Source: Sphingobacterium athyrii (GTDB taxonomy: Bacteria; Bacteroidota; Bacteroidia; Sphingobacteriales; Sphingobacteriaceae). Taken from it: 64,000 nucleotides of DNA. The stretch is taken from NCBI RefSeq assembly GCF_003071065.1, contig NZ_QCXX01000004.1:614-64613 (forward strand). The letters run 5' to 3'. Shown in pieces: positions 17,196 to 26,654 of this stretch; the first letter of the stretch is position 1, and each line of letters starts with the position of its first letter. The position numbers and the translations under genes are program-made. The notes under the pieces were generated by a model. That model searched no databases and had not been told where the DNA came from. It worked only from the letters and a program-made list of their open reading frames with translations.

Positions 17196-20000
17196 TTAAT
17201 GTGCCTCAAGCCAATTTTTACCTTCTCCGATTTCAACGACTAATGGGACCGTCGTTTTTATAGCATTTGTCATTTTGTCCAGAATAATGGTTTTGAATGC
17301 TTCGATTTCTTGTTTCGGAACATCAAAGACCAGTTCATCATGAACCTGCATAATCATTTTGCCCTTGAGTCCCTGTTGTTCGATTTCTTGTTGTATTGCA
17401 ATCATGGCAATCTTGATTAAATCTGCTGCTGATCCCTGAATCGGTGCGTTGATTGCATTTCGTTCAGCAAATCCTCGAACCGTCATGTTTGCCGAATTAA
17501 TATCTCTCAAATAACGTCTACGCTTTAAAATTGTTTCAACGTAACCTTTCTCTTTTGCAAATTCAACAGCATCGCTCATATACTTTTTTATACCCGTATA
17601 TTGGTTGAAGTATTCATTAATAATGTCCGCTGCTTCTTTGCGTGAGATACCTAGATTTTGGGATAGACCAAAGGCGGATTGACCATAAATAATGCCGAAG
17701 TTGACTGCTTTCGCATTGCGTCGTTGTTCGGACGTTACTTCGTCGAAAGCCATGTTATAAACTTTCGCTGCCGTAGCACGGTGGATATCATGTCCTTGAC
17801 TGAAGGCTTCCAGCATATTTTGATCTTTACTCAATTCCGCAATTAGGCGCAATTCGATCTGTGAATAATCGGCGGATAAGATCACATTGTCCGCTGAGCG
17901 GGGAATAAAGGCTTTTCTCACTTCCCGGCCTCTTTCCGTGCGAATCGGGATATTCTGCAAATTGGGGTTGGTAGAGCTCAGGCGGCCAGTGGCTGCGACG
18001 GCTTGATTGTAGGATGTATGAATCAGACCAGTTTCTGGATTGATCAACTCCGGTAATGAATCTACATAAGTTGATTTTAATTTCTGTAATTGTCTAAAAT
18101 TCAAAATATCCTGAACGATATCCGATTTGTGCGCTAAAGCTAATAGAACATCTTCACCCGTTTTATATTGCCCTGTTTTTGTTTTTTTTGCCTTTGGATC
18201 CAATCGGAGTTTATCGAACAGTATTTCACCTAATTGTTTGGGAGATGCAATATTAAAGTTAACTCCTGCCTTTTCAAATATAGCTTCTTCGAGATTGCGA
18301 ATGTCCTGTTCTAAGATTTTTGAAAATTCACCGAGGGCAGGTACATCTACTTTTACGCCGTTACGCTCGATTTCGGCAAGTACGTAAACAAGTGGAAATT
18401 CGACATCCTGAGCTAATTGCAGCGTGTCTGTCTCTACCAGAAGTGGTTGAAATATGTTTTTTAGCTGCAAAGTAATGTCCGCATCTTCTGCAGCATATTC
18501 TTTGATTTTTTCGAAATCAACATCCCGCATATTTCCTTGCTTTTTCCCTTTTTCTCCAATGAGTTCGGTAATTGAGACTGGGGTGTAATTTAGATAGTTC
18601 TCTGCAAGTACATCCATGCCATGACGTGTATCAGGGTCAATGAGGTAATGCGCCAGCATGGTATCGAATAAGGTCCCCTGGACCTTAACACCATATCTTG
18701 CCAATAGGAGAATATCGTATTTGATGTTCTGACCTATTTTTTCAATGGCTGGATTTTCAAGCACTGGTTTAAAGATATCGACGATTCGCTGTGCTTCTTC
18801 CCGATTTGCTGGCGTAGGGATATAATATGCTTTTGTTGTTTCAAACGAAAAAGATAGTCCGACAATATCAGCGAGATTCGCGTCTAATCCTGTTGTTTCG
18901 GTATCAAAGCAAAAGCTGTCCTTTGTGGCTAGCTCCTTGGCAAGTTTTTCTTGTTCATCACGAGTATCTACTAACCTGTATTCGTGTGTCGTATTATGGA
19001 TATTGTTTAGAACAATATTTTCACTAGATGCTTCTATTTCTATAGCTGTACTTGTGGTTATAGTTGTTGTCTGTACAGCAAATAAATCCATCTGCCCATT
19101 TACAGGAGCACTTTTCTCAAGGATGGAGAAATCTTCTCCAAATACTCTTTTCCCAAGCGTTCTAAATTCCAATTCAGCAAAAAGGGGCTCGAGAATCTCT
19201 TTATTCGGATCCTCAAGTTCCAATGCTTTTTCGTTAAGTTCAACTGGAACATCCAATAGAATTGTTGCTAGTTTTTTTGAGATCAGTCCCTGTTCGGCAA
19301 AATTTTCGACATTTTCACGCATTTTACCCTTAAGCTGATCCGCATTGGCTATAATGCCTTCAACGGAGCCAAATTCCTGAACAAGTTTCTTTGCCGTTTT
19401 CTCTCCGATGCCGGGAATTCCCGGAATATTATCTACAGCATCTCCCCATAGACCCAAAATATCAATGACCTGGCAGACATCGGTAACTTCCCATTTTTCG
19501 AGAATTTCTTTGACTCCTTGTACTTCAGCCCCATTGCCCATGCGTGCCGGTTTGTAAATAAAAATATTGTCCGAGACAAGCTGACCAAAATCTTTATCCG
19601 GTGTCATACAGTAGACTTGGAAGTTTTCTTGTTCTGCTTTTTTCGCCAATGTTCCGATAATATCATCCGCTTCATAGCCGTCCATTGTAATAATTGGAAT
19701 ATTAAATCCTTCAATCAGACGGTAGATATAAGGAATAGAGGCCGCAAGGTCTTCCGGCATTTTTTCGCGATGTGCTTTATAGGCTTCAAATTCAATATGG
19801 CGTGCGGTAGGAGCATCCGTGTCGAACACTACTGCTATATGAGAAGGTTGCTGATTTTTCAATACCTCCAATAGTGTATTGGTAAATCCCATGATTGCCC
19901 CTGTATTCAACCCTGTCGAGGTGATGCGTGGGGTCTTGCTCAATGCAAAATATGCTCTATATATAAGAGCCATTCCATCTAAAAGAAATAGTTTTTTCAC
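17196..20000 (-). CDS. polA: DNA polymerase I
   Basis: 934 residues, full three-domain PolA. The 5'-3' exonuclease (1-~290) has VVFDTDAPTARH, DGYEADDIIGTLA and TPDKDFGQLV. The 3'-5' exonuclease (~345-530) keeps the first acidic pair in FCFDTETTGLD, so proofreading appears intact, unlike in Thermus-type enzymes. The polymerase domain has motif A LSADYSQIELR, the O-helix RRNAKAVNFGIIYG and motif C MQVHDELVFDVP. It fills gaps in repair and removes Okazaki primers. The start codon is GTG (19998-20000), 23 nt after a TACCTTTG promoter element. The next gene, the MORN-type protein, follows by 8 nt. Confidence 0.97.
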   Translation of the reverse strand: MKKLFLLDGMALIYRAYFALSKTPRITSTGLNTGAIMGFTNTLLEVLKNQQPSHIAVVFDTDAPTARHIEFEAYKAHREKMPEDLAASIPYIYRLIEGFNIPIITMDGYEADDIIGTLAKKAEQENFQVYCMTPDKDFGQLVSDNIFIYKPARMGNGAEVQGVKEILEKWEVTDVCQVIDILGLWGDAVDNIPGIPGIGEKTAKKLVQEFGSVEGIIANADQLKGKMRENVENFAEQGLISKKLATILLDVPVELNEKALELEDPNKEILEPLFAELEFRTLGKRVFGEDFSILEKSAPVNGQMDLFAVQTTTITTSTAIEIEASSENIVLNNIHNTTHEYRLVDTRDEQEKLAKELATKDSFCFDTETTGLDANLADIVGLSFSFETTKAYYIPTPANREEAQRIVDIFKPVLENPAIEKIGQNIKYDILLLARYGVKVQGTLFDTMLAHYLIDPDTRHGMDVLAENYLNYTPVSITELIGEKGKKQGNMRDVDFEKIKEYAAEDADITLQLKNIFQPLLVETDTLQLAQDVEFPLVYVLAEIERNGVKVDVPALGEFSKILEQDIRNLEEAIFEKAGVNFNIASPKQLGEILFDKLRLDPKAKKTKTGQYKTGEDVLLALAHKSDIVQDILNFRQLQKLKSTYVDSLPELINPETGLIHTSYNQAVAATGRLSSTNPNLQNIPIRTERGREVRKAFIPRSADNVILSADYSQIELRLIAELSKDQNMLEAFSQGHDIHRATAAKVYNMAFDEVTSEQRRNAKAVNFGIIYGQSAFGLSQNLGISRKEAADIINEYFNQYTGIKKYMSDAVEFAKEKGYVETILKRRRYLRDINSANMTVRGFAERNAINAPIQGSAADLIKIAMIAIQQEIEQQGLKGKMIMQVHDELVFDVPKQEIEAFKTIILDKMTNAIKTTVPLVVEIGEGKNWLEAH

Positions 20001-20023
20001 AAAATTGAATTTTAGTCTCCTTA

Positions 20024-20031
20024 CAAAGGTA
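20024..20031 (-). promoter_or_regulatory. Promoter -7 element (TACCTTTG) of polA
   Basis: Exact TAnnTTTG on the minus strand, giving a leader of about 17 nt before the GTG start. Confidence 0.5.
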
Positions 20032-20080
20032 AGAAATTCATCAAACCGTAAGTTTAATAAATTTTTCCGATTTTTGTGCT

Positions 20081-20110
20081 ATGACACATTTAATGCAACA
20101 GGTTCTATGA
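20081..20110 (+). other. Possible nine-codon leader peptide coupled to rsgA
   Basis: ATG to TGA, nine codons, ending in an ATGA overlap with the rsgA start (20107-20110). It begins 4 nt after TTTTTG, the spacing seen at other leaderless-type promoters in this window, although the upstream bases (GATTTTTG) depart from TAnnTTTG by one. It could make ribosomes arriving at the mRNA end reinitiate at rsgA. Speculative. Confidence 0.25.
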
Positions 20111-21027
20111 GAGGATTGGTAACAAAGTCTACGGGTAGTTGGTATCAGGTTTTGGGCGAAGACGGCAAAAGATATGATTGCCGGATCAAGGGGAAATTTC
20201 GTACCAAGGGAATTAAAACAACCAACCCGGTAGCTGTGGGCGATTGGGTGCATTTTGATGTAGAGCCGGATCTTGAAAGTGCTGTCATTCGCGAGCTGGA
20301 GCCCCGTCGCAATTACATTATTCGAAAGTCGGTGAATCTTTCTAAACAAACGCAAATTATCGGAGCTAACTTGGACCAAGCCTTACTGGTGGTCACTTTG
20401 GCTTCTCCACCAACTTCTTTGGGTTTTATTGATCGTTTTTTGGTAACGACCGAAGCTTACGGCATACCAGCGGTGCTTATTTTTAATAAACTCGACCTTT
20501 TTAGTGATGAGGGACTAGAGATATTGGCCGAGTATAAAGCTATTTATGAACGAATAGGTTATCTGTGTTATGAGGTGTCTGCCCTAACAGGAAAGAACAT
20601 TGATGTTGTCAAGGGGTTGCTTCAGGATAAAATTACATTGGTTTCGGGACATTCCGGTGTGGGTAAATCGACATTGATCAACGCAATTGTACCTGAATAT
20701 GGTCTGAAAACGGGTGAAATTTCAGACTGGTCTGACAAAGGCAAGCATACCACAACATTTGCAGAGATGTTTGATTTGCCATTTGGGGGAAAACTGATTG
20801 ATACGCCCGGCATTCGCGAATTGGGGATTGTGGATATCGAAAAGCAAGAACTGTCCCATTTTTTTCCAGAGATGCGCGCGTTGATGAACCAGTGCCGATT
20901 CAATAATTGTAGACATATCAACGAGCCCGGCTGTGTTATTATGGAAGCCGTGGAGGATGGGGAGATTGAATCTTCACGTTACGATAGTTATCTCAGCATA
21001 TATCATAATGAAGATAGTAGAGCTTAA
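20107..21027 (+). CDS. rsgA: Ribosome small-subunit-dependent GTPase A
   Basis: 306 residues. It matures the 30S subunit. An N-terminal OB fold (~1-70) is followed by a circularly permuted GTPase: G4 NKLD (127-130) comes before the P-loop GHSGVGKST (181-189) and G3 DTPG (232-235). The C-terminal zinc knuckle has Cys 263, Cys 268, His 270 and Cys 276. The open frame runs back to 19879 over the polA start, but MRGLVTKSTGSW is the family N-terminus. It is divergent from polA and ends in a bidirectional terminator. Confidence 0.96.
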   Translation: MRGLVTKSTGSWYQVLGEDGKRYDCRIKGKFRTKGIKTTNPVAVGDWVHFDVEPDLESAVIRELEPRRNYIIRKSVNLSKQTQIIGANLDQALLVVTLASPPTSLGFIDRFLVTTEAYGIPAVLIFNKLDLFSDEGLEILAEYKAIYERIGYLCYEVSALTGKNIDVVKGLLQDKITLVSGHSGVGKSTLINAIVPEYGLKTGEISDWSDKGKHTTTFAEMFDLPFGGKLIDTPGIRELGIVDIEKQELSHFFPEMRALMNQCRFNNCRHINEPGCVIMEAVEDGEIESSRYDSYLSIYHNEDSRA

Positions 21028-21028
21028 T

Positions 21029-21064
21029 ACAGAAGAGGCTTCCACATATGGAAGCCTCTTCTGT
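21029..21064. terminator. Bidirectional terminator between rsgA and the 818-residue protein gene
   Basis: A perfect 16-bp stem (ACAGAAGAGGCTTCCA, 21029-21044) with a 4-nt loop. It begins 2 nt after the rsgA stop, and the convergent gene ends at 21084. Confidence 0.88.
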
Positions 21065-21083
21065 ATTTAAAGGACGAGCGGGT

Positions 21084-23540
21084 TTATTTTATGGCTTGTG
21101 TTAGATTCAGGTAGTCCCTTAGATAGGTACATTCCTTTGAAGCCATATTGAAAAAAGGCGTGTCCTTATAATGCGTATTTAGCTCTTTAAAGTATTTATT
21201 CTGCAGCGAAAAGCGGTAGAACGGATTTTTCAAAGGGGAGTCATAGTATTGCCAGCGTGTTTCATCTGTATAAACAAAATCCTTCTGTTCACATTTTGCA
21301 AGCATGAAGGTACATTTGGCCTTAAATTCTTTATCTGCGCTCAGTGAACGGGCTTTGGAATACCATTCTTTTGCTGATTTTGTCTGTAAATAATTCCGTT
21401 GCCAGTGAATTGTTGTAGCGGCATGACTGTCTGAGGATGCCCAATCGTACGACACCAGGGACCAGGCATTTCCGTAGGTGCTGGTCTGATAAATTCCTGT
21501 AGCCATCTGAAAATAATAGTCTGCTTTCTTCTGATTGTTTTTTTCGCTTTTTATGGCATTTTCCAATCGCGCCATACGTTCAGCATATTTTAGCTTGGTT
21601 GTATTTTCTTTTCCGTATTTCTTGGGATAATCATTGATGGTGACGATGAATGGGCTGGGTATAACATTATTTTCATCTTCGCTGTACGAGTTCTTTATTT
21701 CTTTTGTTTTGTGCTCTTTAGGAAGCGTCTGTAGTGTTTTGGCGGCGTTTTGGAAGTCCAGTTCCCGTAAATATGCTGTCCCTAAAAGCTCGGTCAGATA
21801 GTCTCTATTGAAATGCTTGATATCCTCCAATAAAAAACGGGATAATGTGTTTTGCTGTGTGTTGTCGGACAATAAAGTTCTTATTTTTATTAATGTTTTG
21901 GGTGTAAGACTATTTTCCCAAAAGTGCATGGTGGACCATTGCATGTTGTCTTCAAGATAATCCTTTGCGACACCATAATTATAGAAAATATCTGCTTTAA
22001 CAGCGGCTAAACTCGCCATGGCAGTATCCTGCGTGCTGAGATAGTGTTTGACGACGAGATTCTGGAGTATGTTTCTGGCGATTAAACTATAGTTGCTGTA
22101 TTCGAAAGCACTATAGCTCCATTCGTTTTTCTTGCTTGAACTTTTACCGTCTTCTTTGGCCTTCTCTTCCAACCATGCCAATGTTTTGACAAGCTTTGGT
22201 TGGTCTATCTGTTTGCTGGTTTGCCAATCGGCTAACTGCGCAAGTAATGCCGTAATCTGATATTGATCTGCCAGCTTAGGGTTCAGATCACTTTCCTTGA
22301 CCAGGGCAAGATATTTTTTTGCAAGATCATTTTCTTTGTTCATCCAGCTTAAATAGGCTGCAGTAATCAAGCCGAGCTGTGGTTGGACGTATTTTTTGTC
22401 TTGATAAAGGTTTAAAGCAAAATTACGAAGGGAATCCAAGTGTTGTTTAACCGTGTTTTTGTCCTCGTTTCGGGAATAATAATTATAGTTTTCGCCGTAG
22501 CCGATGTAAAACGACTCGTTCATGTCACCTTCTATTTTATTCACTTCTCTTCCTAGCAAAACGGCATTTACTGTATTGGCTGGATCAAGCTTATAACAGG
22601 CGTTTAAATATTTCATGGTGCGGTCCCCTGTACCGAAACCAATAATGGCGTTAATGTTAAAATTGTCGGCATCATTGGTTGCATATTGAAAAATTTCAGT
22701 ATCGGAAGCTGTGATGTAATGAAAATTTGAGTAGGCCAAAACCCGTCTTTCGGGACTTGCTGTGAATAATTTGGAAAAAAGGTAGGCGGCTTTGGCTCCA
22801 TCTCCATTTTTACGGACGGCGCCAGCATAGTTTGAAAGTGCCCAATTTAGAATCGCATCATTGCCTTTAATGGGCTGTAGGTATTTTTCATAAATAGCAA
22901 TACTTTTCCCATATTCCTGACCGAATAGATATAAGCGTGCAGCCTGATAAGCATAACGCACAAAAAGAAAACTGTTTTTTTTATGCTTGTTGATCTGCGC
23001 TTCGGCGAGTTCAGCATATTGTACGATCTCTTTAAAATTCCGCGTATCGGGATCCCAGTAATTATGCTGAACATTTGTAATAGGCTCTTGCTTTTTTGTG
23101 AAAACAAAGTAAGCTCGCTCAGGCTCATGTTTACCATCAATTAAGGTTTGTACAAATGTATTTCCTTTGATGGAGTCAGGAAGATTACTCCAGGAAGATT
23201 TTTTTTGATTACTGACCAAATCAGCCGTCGCCGAATCGCTGTGGTACATTAATTGTTCAATATCATTTACATTTACTTCAGGCCCCAAGTGTTTTGCCCA
23301 AGCTTCGCTGTTAACGAGGCTTTCCCTAACTGGAGCTTCTTCAGTGTAGAGAAATTGATAAGGGATGTATTGAAATGCAGAAAACCCATTGTCTTCAAGA
23401 TTTGGAAGATAATAAGTCGTTTGGTTGTCATAGGGATCCACTTCGGGACCACAAGCGATATTTGTTGCAATTTCTCCAAAGAAGAATGCAATAGTAGTGC
23501 TAGAAAGCACGAATAATTTCCTGTAACTCGGCATTGTCAT
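21084..23540 (-). CDS. Uncharacterised envelope protein with helical repeats, 818 residues
   Basis: The N-terminus has a hydrophobic stretch (9-28) ending in TNIACGPEVDPYDN. The Cys at 30 could be lipidated, and a CGP/CGG-D-x-Y start is one I associate with large, uncharacterised Bacteroidota proteins. From ~180 to 800 the sequence is mostly alpha-helical with TPR-like pairs (YAYQAARLYLFGQEYGKSIAIYEKYL; FLLEDIKHFNRDYLTELLGTAYLRELDFQNAAKTL) and many conserved Trp and Tyr. No catalytic motif is visible. Its start overlaps the 3' end of the upstream lipoprotein gene by 41 nt in another frame, so the two are almost certainly translated together and probably act together at the cell surface or in the periplasm. 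A second ATG at 23534 is also possible. Function unknown. Confidence 0.8.
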   Translation of the reverse strand: MTMPSYRKLFVLSSTTIAFFFGEIATNIACGPEVDPYDNQTTYYLPNLEDNGFSAFQYIPYQFLYTEEAPVRESLVNSEAWAKHLGPEVNVNDIEQLMYHSDSATADLVSNQKKSSWSNLPDSIKGNTFVQTLIDGKHEPERAYFVFTKKQEPITNVQHNYWDPDTRNFKEIVQYAELAEAQINKHKKNSFLFVRYAYQAARLYLFGQEYGKSIAIYEKYLQPIKGNDAILNWALSNYAGAVRKNGDGAKAAYLFSKLFTASPERRVLAYSNFHYITASDTEIFQYATNDADNFNINAIIGFGTGDRTMKYLNACYKLDPANTVNAVLLGREVNKIEGDMNESFYIGYGENYNYYSRNEDKNTVKQHLDSLRNFALNLYQDKKYVQPQLGLITAAYLSWMNKENDLAKKYLALVKESDLNPKLADQYQITALLAQLADWQTSKQIDQPKLVKTLAWLEEKAKEDGKSSSKKNEWSYSAFEYSNYSLIARNILQNLVVKHYLSTQDTAMASLAAVKADIFYNYGVAKDYLEDNMQWSTMHFWENSLTPKTLIKIRTLLSDNTQQNTLSRFLLEDIKHFNRDYLTELLGTAYLRELDFQNAAKTLQTLPKEHKTKEIKNSYSEDENNVIPSPFIVTINDYPKKYGKENTTKLKYAERMARLENAIKSEKNNQKKADYYFQMATGIYQTSTYGNAWSLVSYDWASSDSHAATTIHWQRNYLQTKSAKEWYSKARSLSADKEFKAKCTFMLAKCEQKDFVYTDETRWQYYDSPLKNPFYRFSLQNKYFKELNTHYKDTPFFNMASKECTYLRDYLNLTQAIK

Positions 23541-24537
23541 GATTTGCTAATGTAGCTTGATCTAAATGATAAAAAATAATCTGATGTTTTTTCCCTTTCA
23601 ACTCTCCCCTCAAAAATTTTGCCGTTTGCAAAAGATCATTTTGTGTTACTTTCTCAAACCGCACGACATCTCCTTTTTTGAGGTTTGCTTTAGGGAGATC
23701 GACTGCCAAAATATATAAGTTGCTGTTCGGATTATGGGTAAATAGGTTTGTATTATTGATATCCTGCTCGCTAATATATTTTGAAATGCCGATGTAACTA
23801 TTGTTTCTAAAGACCACAAACCATTGAAATAAGGGAAGAGCGATATCCATTTCCATTGGATAATTGTGTAGCGTACCACCTAAATAGGTATTCAGATCCT
23901 GTTGATTCAGGATAGAATTCTGGTTTCCGAATTGGCGCAAGTTGCCCATGTTGTAACACATTAATGTTGCTTTTTTTACTGGTGGGATACCACTTGTAAC
24001 CGTGTTCTTAACCTGATGTAACCTTAATGTTGAGCTGACCACAATGCCTTTTAAATCAGGTAATTCTTGTAGGTACTTGAGCAGGTAGAAAAATTTGTCC
24101 CGTGAGGATTGAGTCCAGTCACAGTCCAGTTGCAATTCGTTAAATTTTTCTTTGCCGGCCTGCTTAATTTTTGCAGAGACAAAAGGTACAATTTTATTGG
24201 CTAAAGCCCTTATCTGTAAACTGTCCATTTCTGAAAAAATGCGTTGATTGATAAACACGACAGGTATTAACGCTTGTTCTTTAGGGACTGGCTGGGGAAA
24301 GGTAATGGGGCTAATCGGGACCGCCTGGACACCGGATGGGTCAAAGTCTATATCCATAATTCGTGTATATATGGATTTGGCTTTGACTTCTTTTAGTGCG
24401 CGATATTCCATGGTGTCAATTTTAAAGACCGTTTTCCAATAATAGAAGCCTGTTTCGGGGTTGGAATCTGAACAAGAATTGAATACAAGTAGCCAAAAAG
24501 GTATAAGAAATAAAAAATGTCGTGTCCGAAGCTGCAT
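23500..24537 (-). CDS. Uncharacterised lipoprotein, possibly DUF3142-like TIM-barrel
   Basis: 345 residues. Lipoprotein signal with LLVFNSC (Cys 22). The mature part has an alternating strand and helix pattern; NELQLDCDWTQSSRDKFFYLLKYLQ followed by LKGIVVSSTLRLHQV recalls the acidic strand and the following SxTL-type strand of DUF3142 proteins, a glycosidase-like barrel family of unknown function. That resemblance is from memory and not certain. LRQFGNQNS and the pattern MEMDIALPLFQWFVVFR follow, which fits a barrel carrying an acidic active-site residue. The start at 24537 is chosen over a frame extension to 24567 because it places the signal peptide correctly. First gene of a pair with the 818-residue protein. 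Confidence 0.75.
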   Translation of the reverse strand: MQLRTRHFLFLIPFWLLVFNSCSDSNPETGFYYWKTVFKIDTMEYRALKEVKAKSIYTRIMDIDFDPSGVQAVPISPITFPQPVPKEQALIPVVFINQRIFSEMDSLQIRALANKIVPFVSAKIKQAGKEKFNELQLDCDWTQSSRDKFFYLLKYLQELPDLKGIVVSSTLRLHQVKNTVTSGIPPVKKATLMCYNMGNLRQFGNQNSILNQQDLNTYLGGTLHNYPMEMDIALPLFQWFVVFRNNSYIGISKYISEQDINNTNLFTHNPNSNLYILAVDLPKANLKKGDVVRFEKVTQNDLLQTAKFLRGELKGKKHQIIFYHLDQATLANHDNAELQEIIRAF

Positions 24538-24633
24538 ATTCGCTTTATTTAATAGTAGTTGAAACAAAAAGGGAATTGATCTTGTTTGCTATTCAATAAA
24601 ATAAAGACTAAATTACAAAGAGATTGCGACTTT

Positions 24634-26529
24634 ATGAAGCCTATTTTTAAGTGGATCATTGGAATTGTTGTGTTTATCCTTCTGGCTTTGACCGGAAGCA
24701 TTATGTATTTTAGCAATAAATGGAAACCGCTGCTGGATACCAAAATAAAACAGTTGGTTTTGCAGGCGACAGATAGCCTGTATACAGTTCACTATGACGA
24801 TATCCATGTTAATCTGGCGTTGGGGAATCTGACCATTGATAACCTTCATTTAATTCCTGATAGTATAGTGTATAAGAAATTGGAGCTTCTGAAAAAGGCT
24901 CCGGACAATCGCTACGCAATAGTCATCAACAAGCTTAAGATTAAAAGTTTTGGCATCCGTAAGGTGCTGATGGATAAAGAGCTTTTTTTACACGATGTTA
25001 CGGTAGATACGCCCACTATACATGTTATCAATGAGCTGCATAGTTATAACGATACGGTAAGCCAAGGTCCTAAGAAACCCTTGTATGAGAAGATTAAAGA
25101 TAATTTAAAGAAGATTCATGTTGAAGCTGTTAACTTGAATAATATAGATTTTAAATATACACAGGTACAAAAGGGGGTACATCAGGACTTTGAAATAAAA
25201 AAAGTAAAAGTGCGGATTGATGACGTTCTTATTGATTCAACTTCGGAACAAGATAGACAGCGTTTTTATCATACGAAGATGATCGACATTGAAGTGCCGG
25301 GCTTTACTTATCAAACTCCGGATGGATTTTATAAAATCAATTTTGATAAGCTTAAGATCAATAGTAAAGAAAGAAATGTTCTTTTGACTAAAGTAGCTTA
25401 CCAACCGACGTTAAATAAAGCGGCTTACTACAAGAAAAAAGGGGAAGGCGGGAGTTATGTTGTTTTTAAAATGGACACCCTTAAACTGGCGGAGTTCAAT
25501 TTTGGACAGCTTTCCAGAGATAAAAAGATTTATGCACAAAAAGCATTATTAAAGAATGGGCAACTTTCTATCTATAGCGATAAGCATTACAAAAGTTCTG
25601 CTACCCGGCAGATCGGAAATGCGCCACACATGAAATTGATGCGGATGTCAACCCGGTTGGGAATTGATTCGCTGATCTTGGATAATATTGGCATTTCTTA
25701 TTCCGAGATGAGCGATAAATATAGCCAGATAGGAACTATCACTTTCAATCATACCTACGGTACAATATTGAATGTGACCAACGATTCGACAAAGTTGCTG
25801 AAACAGAAACTCATGCGGGCTAATCTGAGCACTAATTTTATGAATTCAGGAAAGCTCGTGACCAATTTTGTTTTTGATATGACCTCTAAAGTTGGGGCTT
25901 ATACCTACAAAGGGAGTCTTGGACAGATGGATTTAACAGTTGTTAATAAAATGATTCGGCCACTGCTTAATGTTGAGGTTAAATCTGGTAACCTGAAACA
26001 AATCGTATTTGATGTCTGGGCCAATGATTATCGAAGCAAAGGGACGTTTAAAATGGATTACAATGATCTAAAGGTTAATATACTCTCTGAAACAGGTGAC
26101 GACGGACGCAGGGAAAAGAAGGGCTTTCTTTCTTTCATGGTCAATCAGGTTTTATTCAATCCCGGCAACCCAGACCTGTATGGTAAATACACGATAGGAC
26201 ATATCAACAAACATCGGGATCCCTATCATCCTTTCTTTAAAGCGATGTGGCAAAGTCTGCTGATGGGTATTAAGCAATGTGTTGGTTTAGGGCCAGAGCG
26301 CGAAGCAAAATTGATGAATACGGCTGATCGCGTTGAGAAGGTCGTGAACGGAGTGGAGAAAGCGAAAAAATTATTCTCGGGGATATTTAAAAAGCATAAA
26401 ACTGCCGAAGAATTGCTAAAGGAGGAAAAAGAAGAGGAGGCAAAAGCTGCCGCAAAAATAGAAGAAAAACGAAAACGTGATCGAGAGAAGGCTGAAAGGG
26501 AATTGGAGAAAGAATCCCCGGGAGATTAG
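24634..26529 (+). CDS. AsmA-like membrane-anchored protein
   Basis: 631 residues. One N-terminal membrane helix (~6-26), then a long beta-rich region with the features of AsmA/DUF748-type proteins: VHYDDIHVNLALGNLTIDNLHLIP, followed by repeated short strand patterns. After about 560 come a basic helical region and a Lys/Glu/Arg-rich coiled-coil tail. The family is tied to lipid transport or outer-membrane homeostasis, as bridge-like beta-taco proteins. The ATG at 24634 places the helix at the N-terminus; the frame extends 16 codons upstream. It is divergent from the lipoprotein gene (about 95 nt), with no shared promoter that I could pin down. Confidence 0.75.
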   Translation: MKPIFKWIIGIVVFILLALTGSIMYFSNKWKPLLDTKIKQLVLQATDSLYTVHYDDIHVNLALGNLTIDNLHLIPDSIVYKKLELLKKAPDNRYAIVINKLKIKSFGIRKVLMDKELFLHDVTVDTPTIHVINELHSYNDTVSQGPKKPLYEKIKDNLKKIHVEAVNLNNIDFKYTQVQKGVHQDFEIKKVKVRIDDVLIDSTSEQDRQRFYHTKMIDIEVPGFTYQTPDGFYKINFDKLKINSKERNVLLTKVAYQPTLNKAAYYKKKGEGGSYVVFKMDTLKLAEFNFGQLSRDKKIYAQKALLKNGQLSIYSDKHYKSSATRQIGNAPHMKLMRMSTRLGIDSLILDNIGISYSEMSDKYSQIGTITFNHTYGTILNVTNDSTKLLKQKLMRANLSTNFMNSGKLVTNFVFDMTSKVGAYTYKGSLGQMDLTVVNKMIRPLLNVEVKSGNLKQIVFDVWANDYRSKGTFKMDYNDLKVNILSETGDDGRREKKGFLSFMVNQVLFNPGNPDLYGKYTIGHINKHRDPYHPFFKAMWQSLLMGIKQCVGLGPEREAKLMNTADRVEKVVNGVEKAKKLFSGIFKKHKTAEELLKEEKEEEAKAAAKIEEKRKRDREKAERELEKESPGD

Positions 26530-26564
26530 GGAGCGAAGATGTATTGAAAGGCATCGGCAGATTC

Positions 26565-26580
26565 CGTTTCACGTGAAAAT
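26565..26580. other. parS-like palindrome
   Basis: The core TTTCACGTGAAA (26567-26578) is a perfect 12-bp palindrome. With flanks, 13 of 16 positions match the ParB-binding consensus TGTTTCACGTGAAACA (mismatches at positions 1, 15 and 16). It lies in the intergenic region before trkH. It may be a true parS, a degenerate copy, or a regulator site. Confidence 0.4.
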
Positions 26581-26615
26581 AGCCTGCCCATTGGATGAGA
26601 AGATATAGATAGATT

Positions 26616-26645
26616 TTTGAATAAAGGCAAATTTATCTTAGTTTG
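26616..26645 (+). promoter_or_regulatory. Promoter of trkH
   Basis: TTTG (26616-26619), 18 nt, then TTAGTTTG (26638-26645), close to the Bacteroidota TTTG-N19-21-TAnnTTTG pattern. The end is part of a 17-bp sequence, AAATTTATCTTAGTTTG, that recurs before trkA and, with one change, before yfhO. Confidence 0.55.
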
Positions 26646-26654
26646 CGGTTTATA

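Noticed and set aside
19879-20106. Long N-terminal extension of RsgA
   Set aside because: It would overlap the polA start and its promoter. The family N-terminus begins at 20107.
21084-24537. Horizontally acquired defence or toxin system
   Set aside because: The genes carry export signals, normal composition and no nuclease, toxin or mobility motif; an envelope role is more likely.
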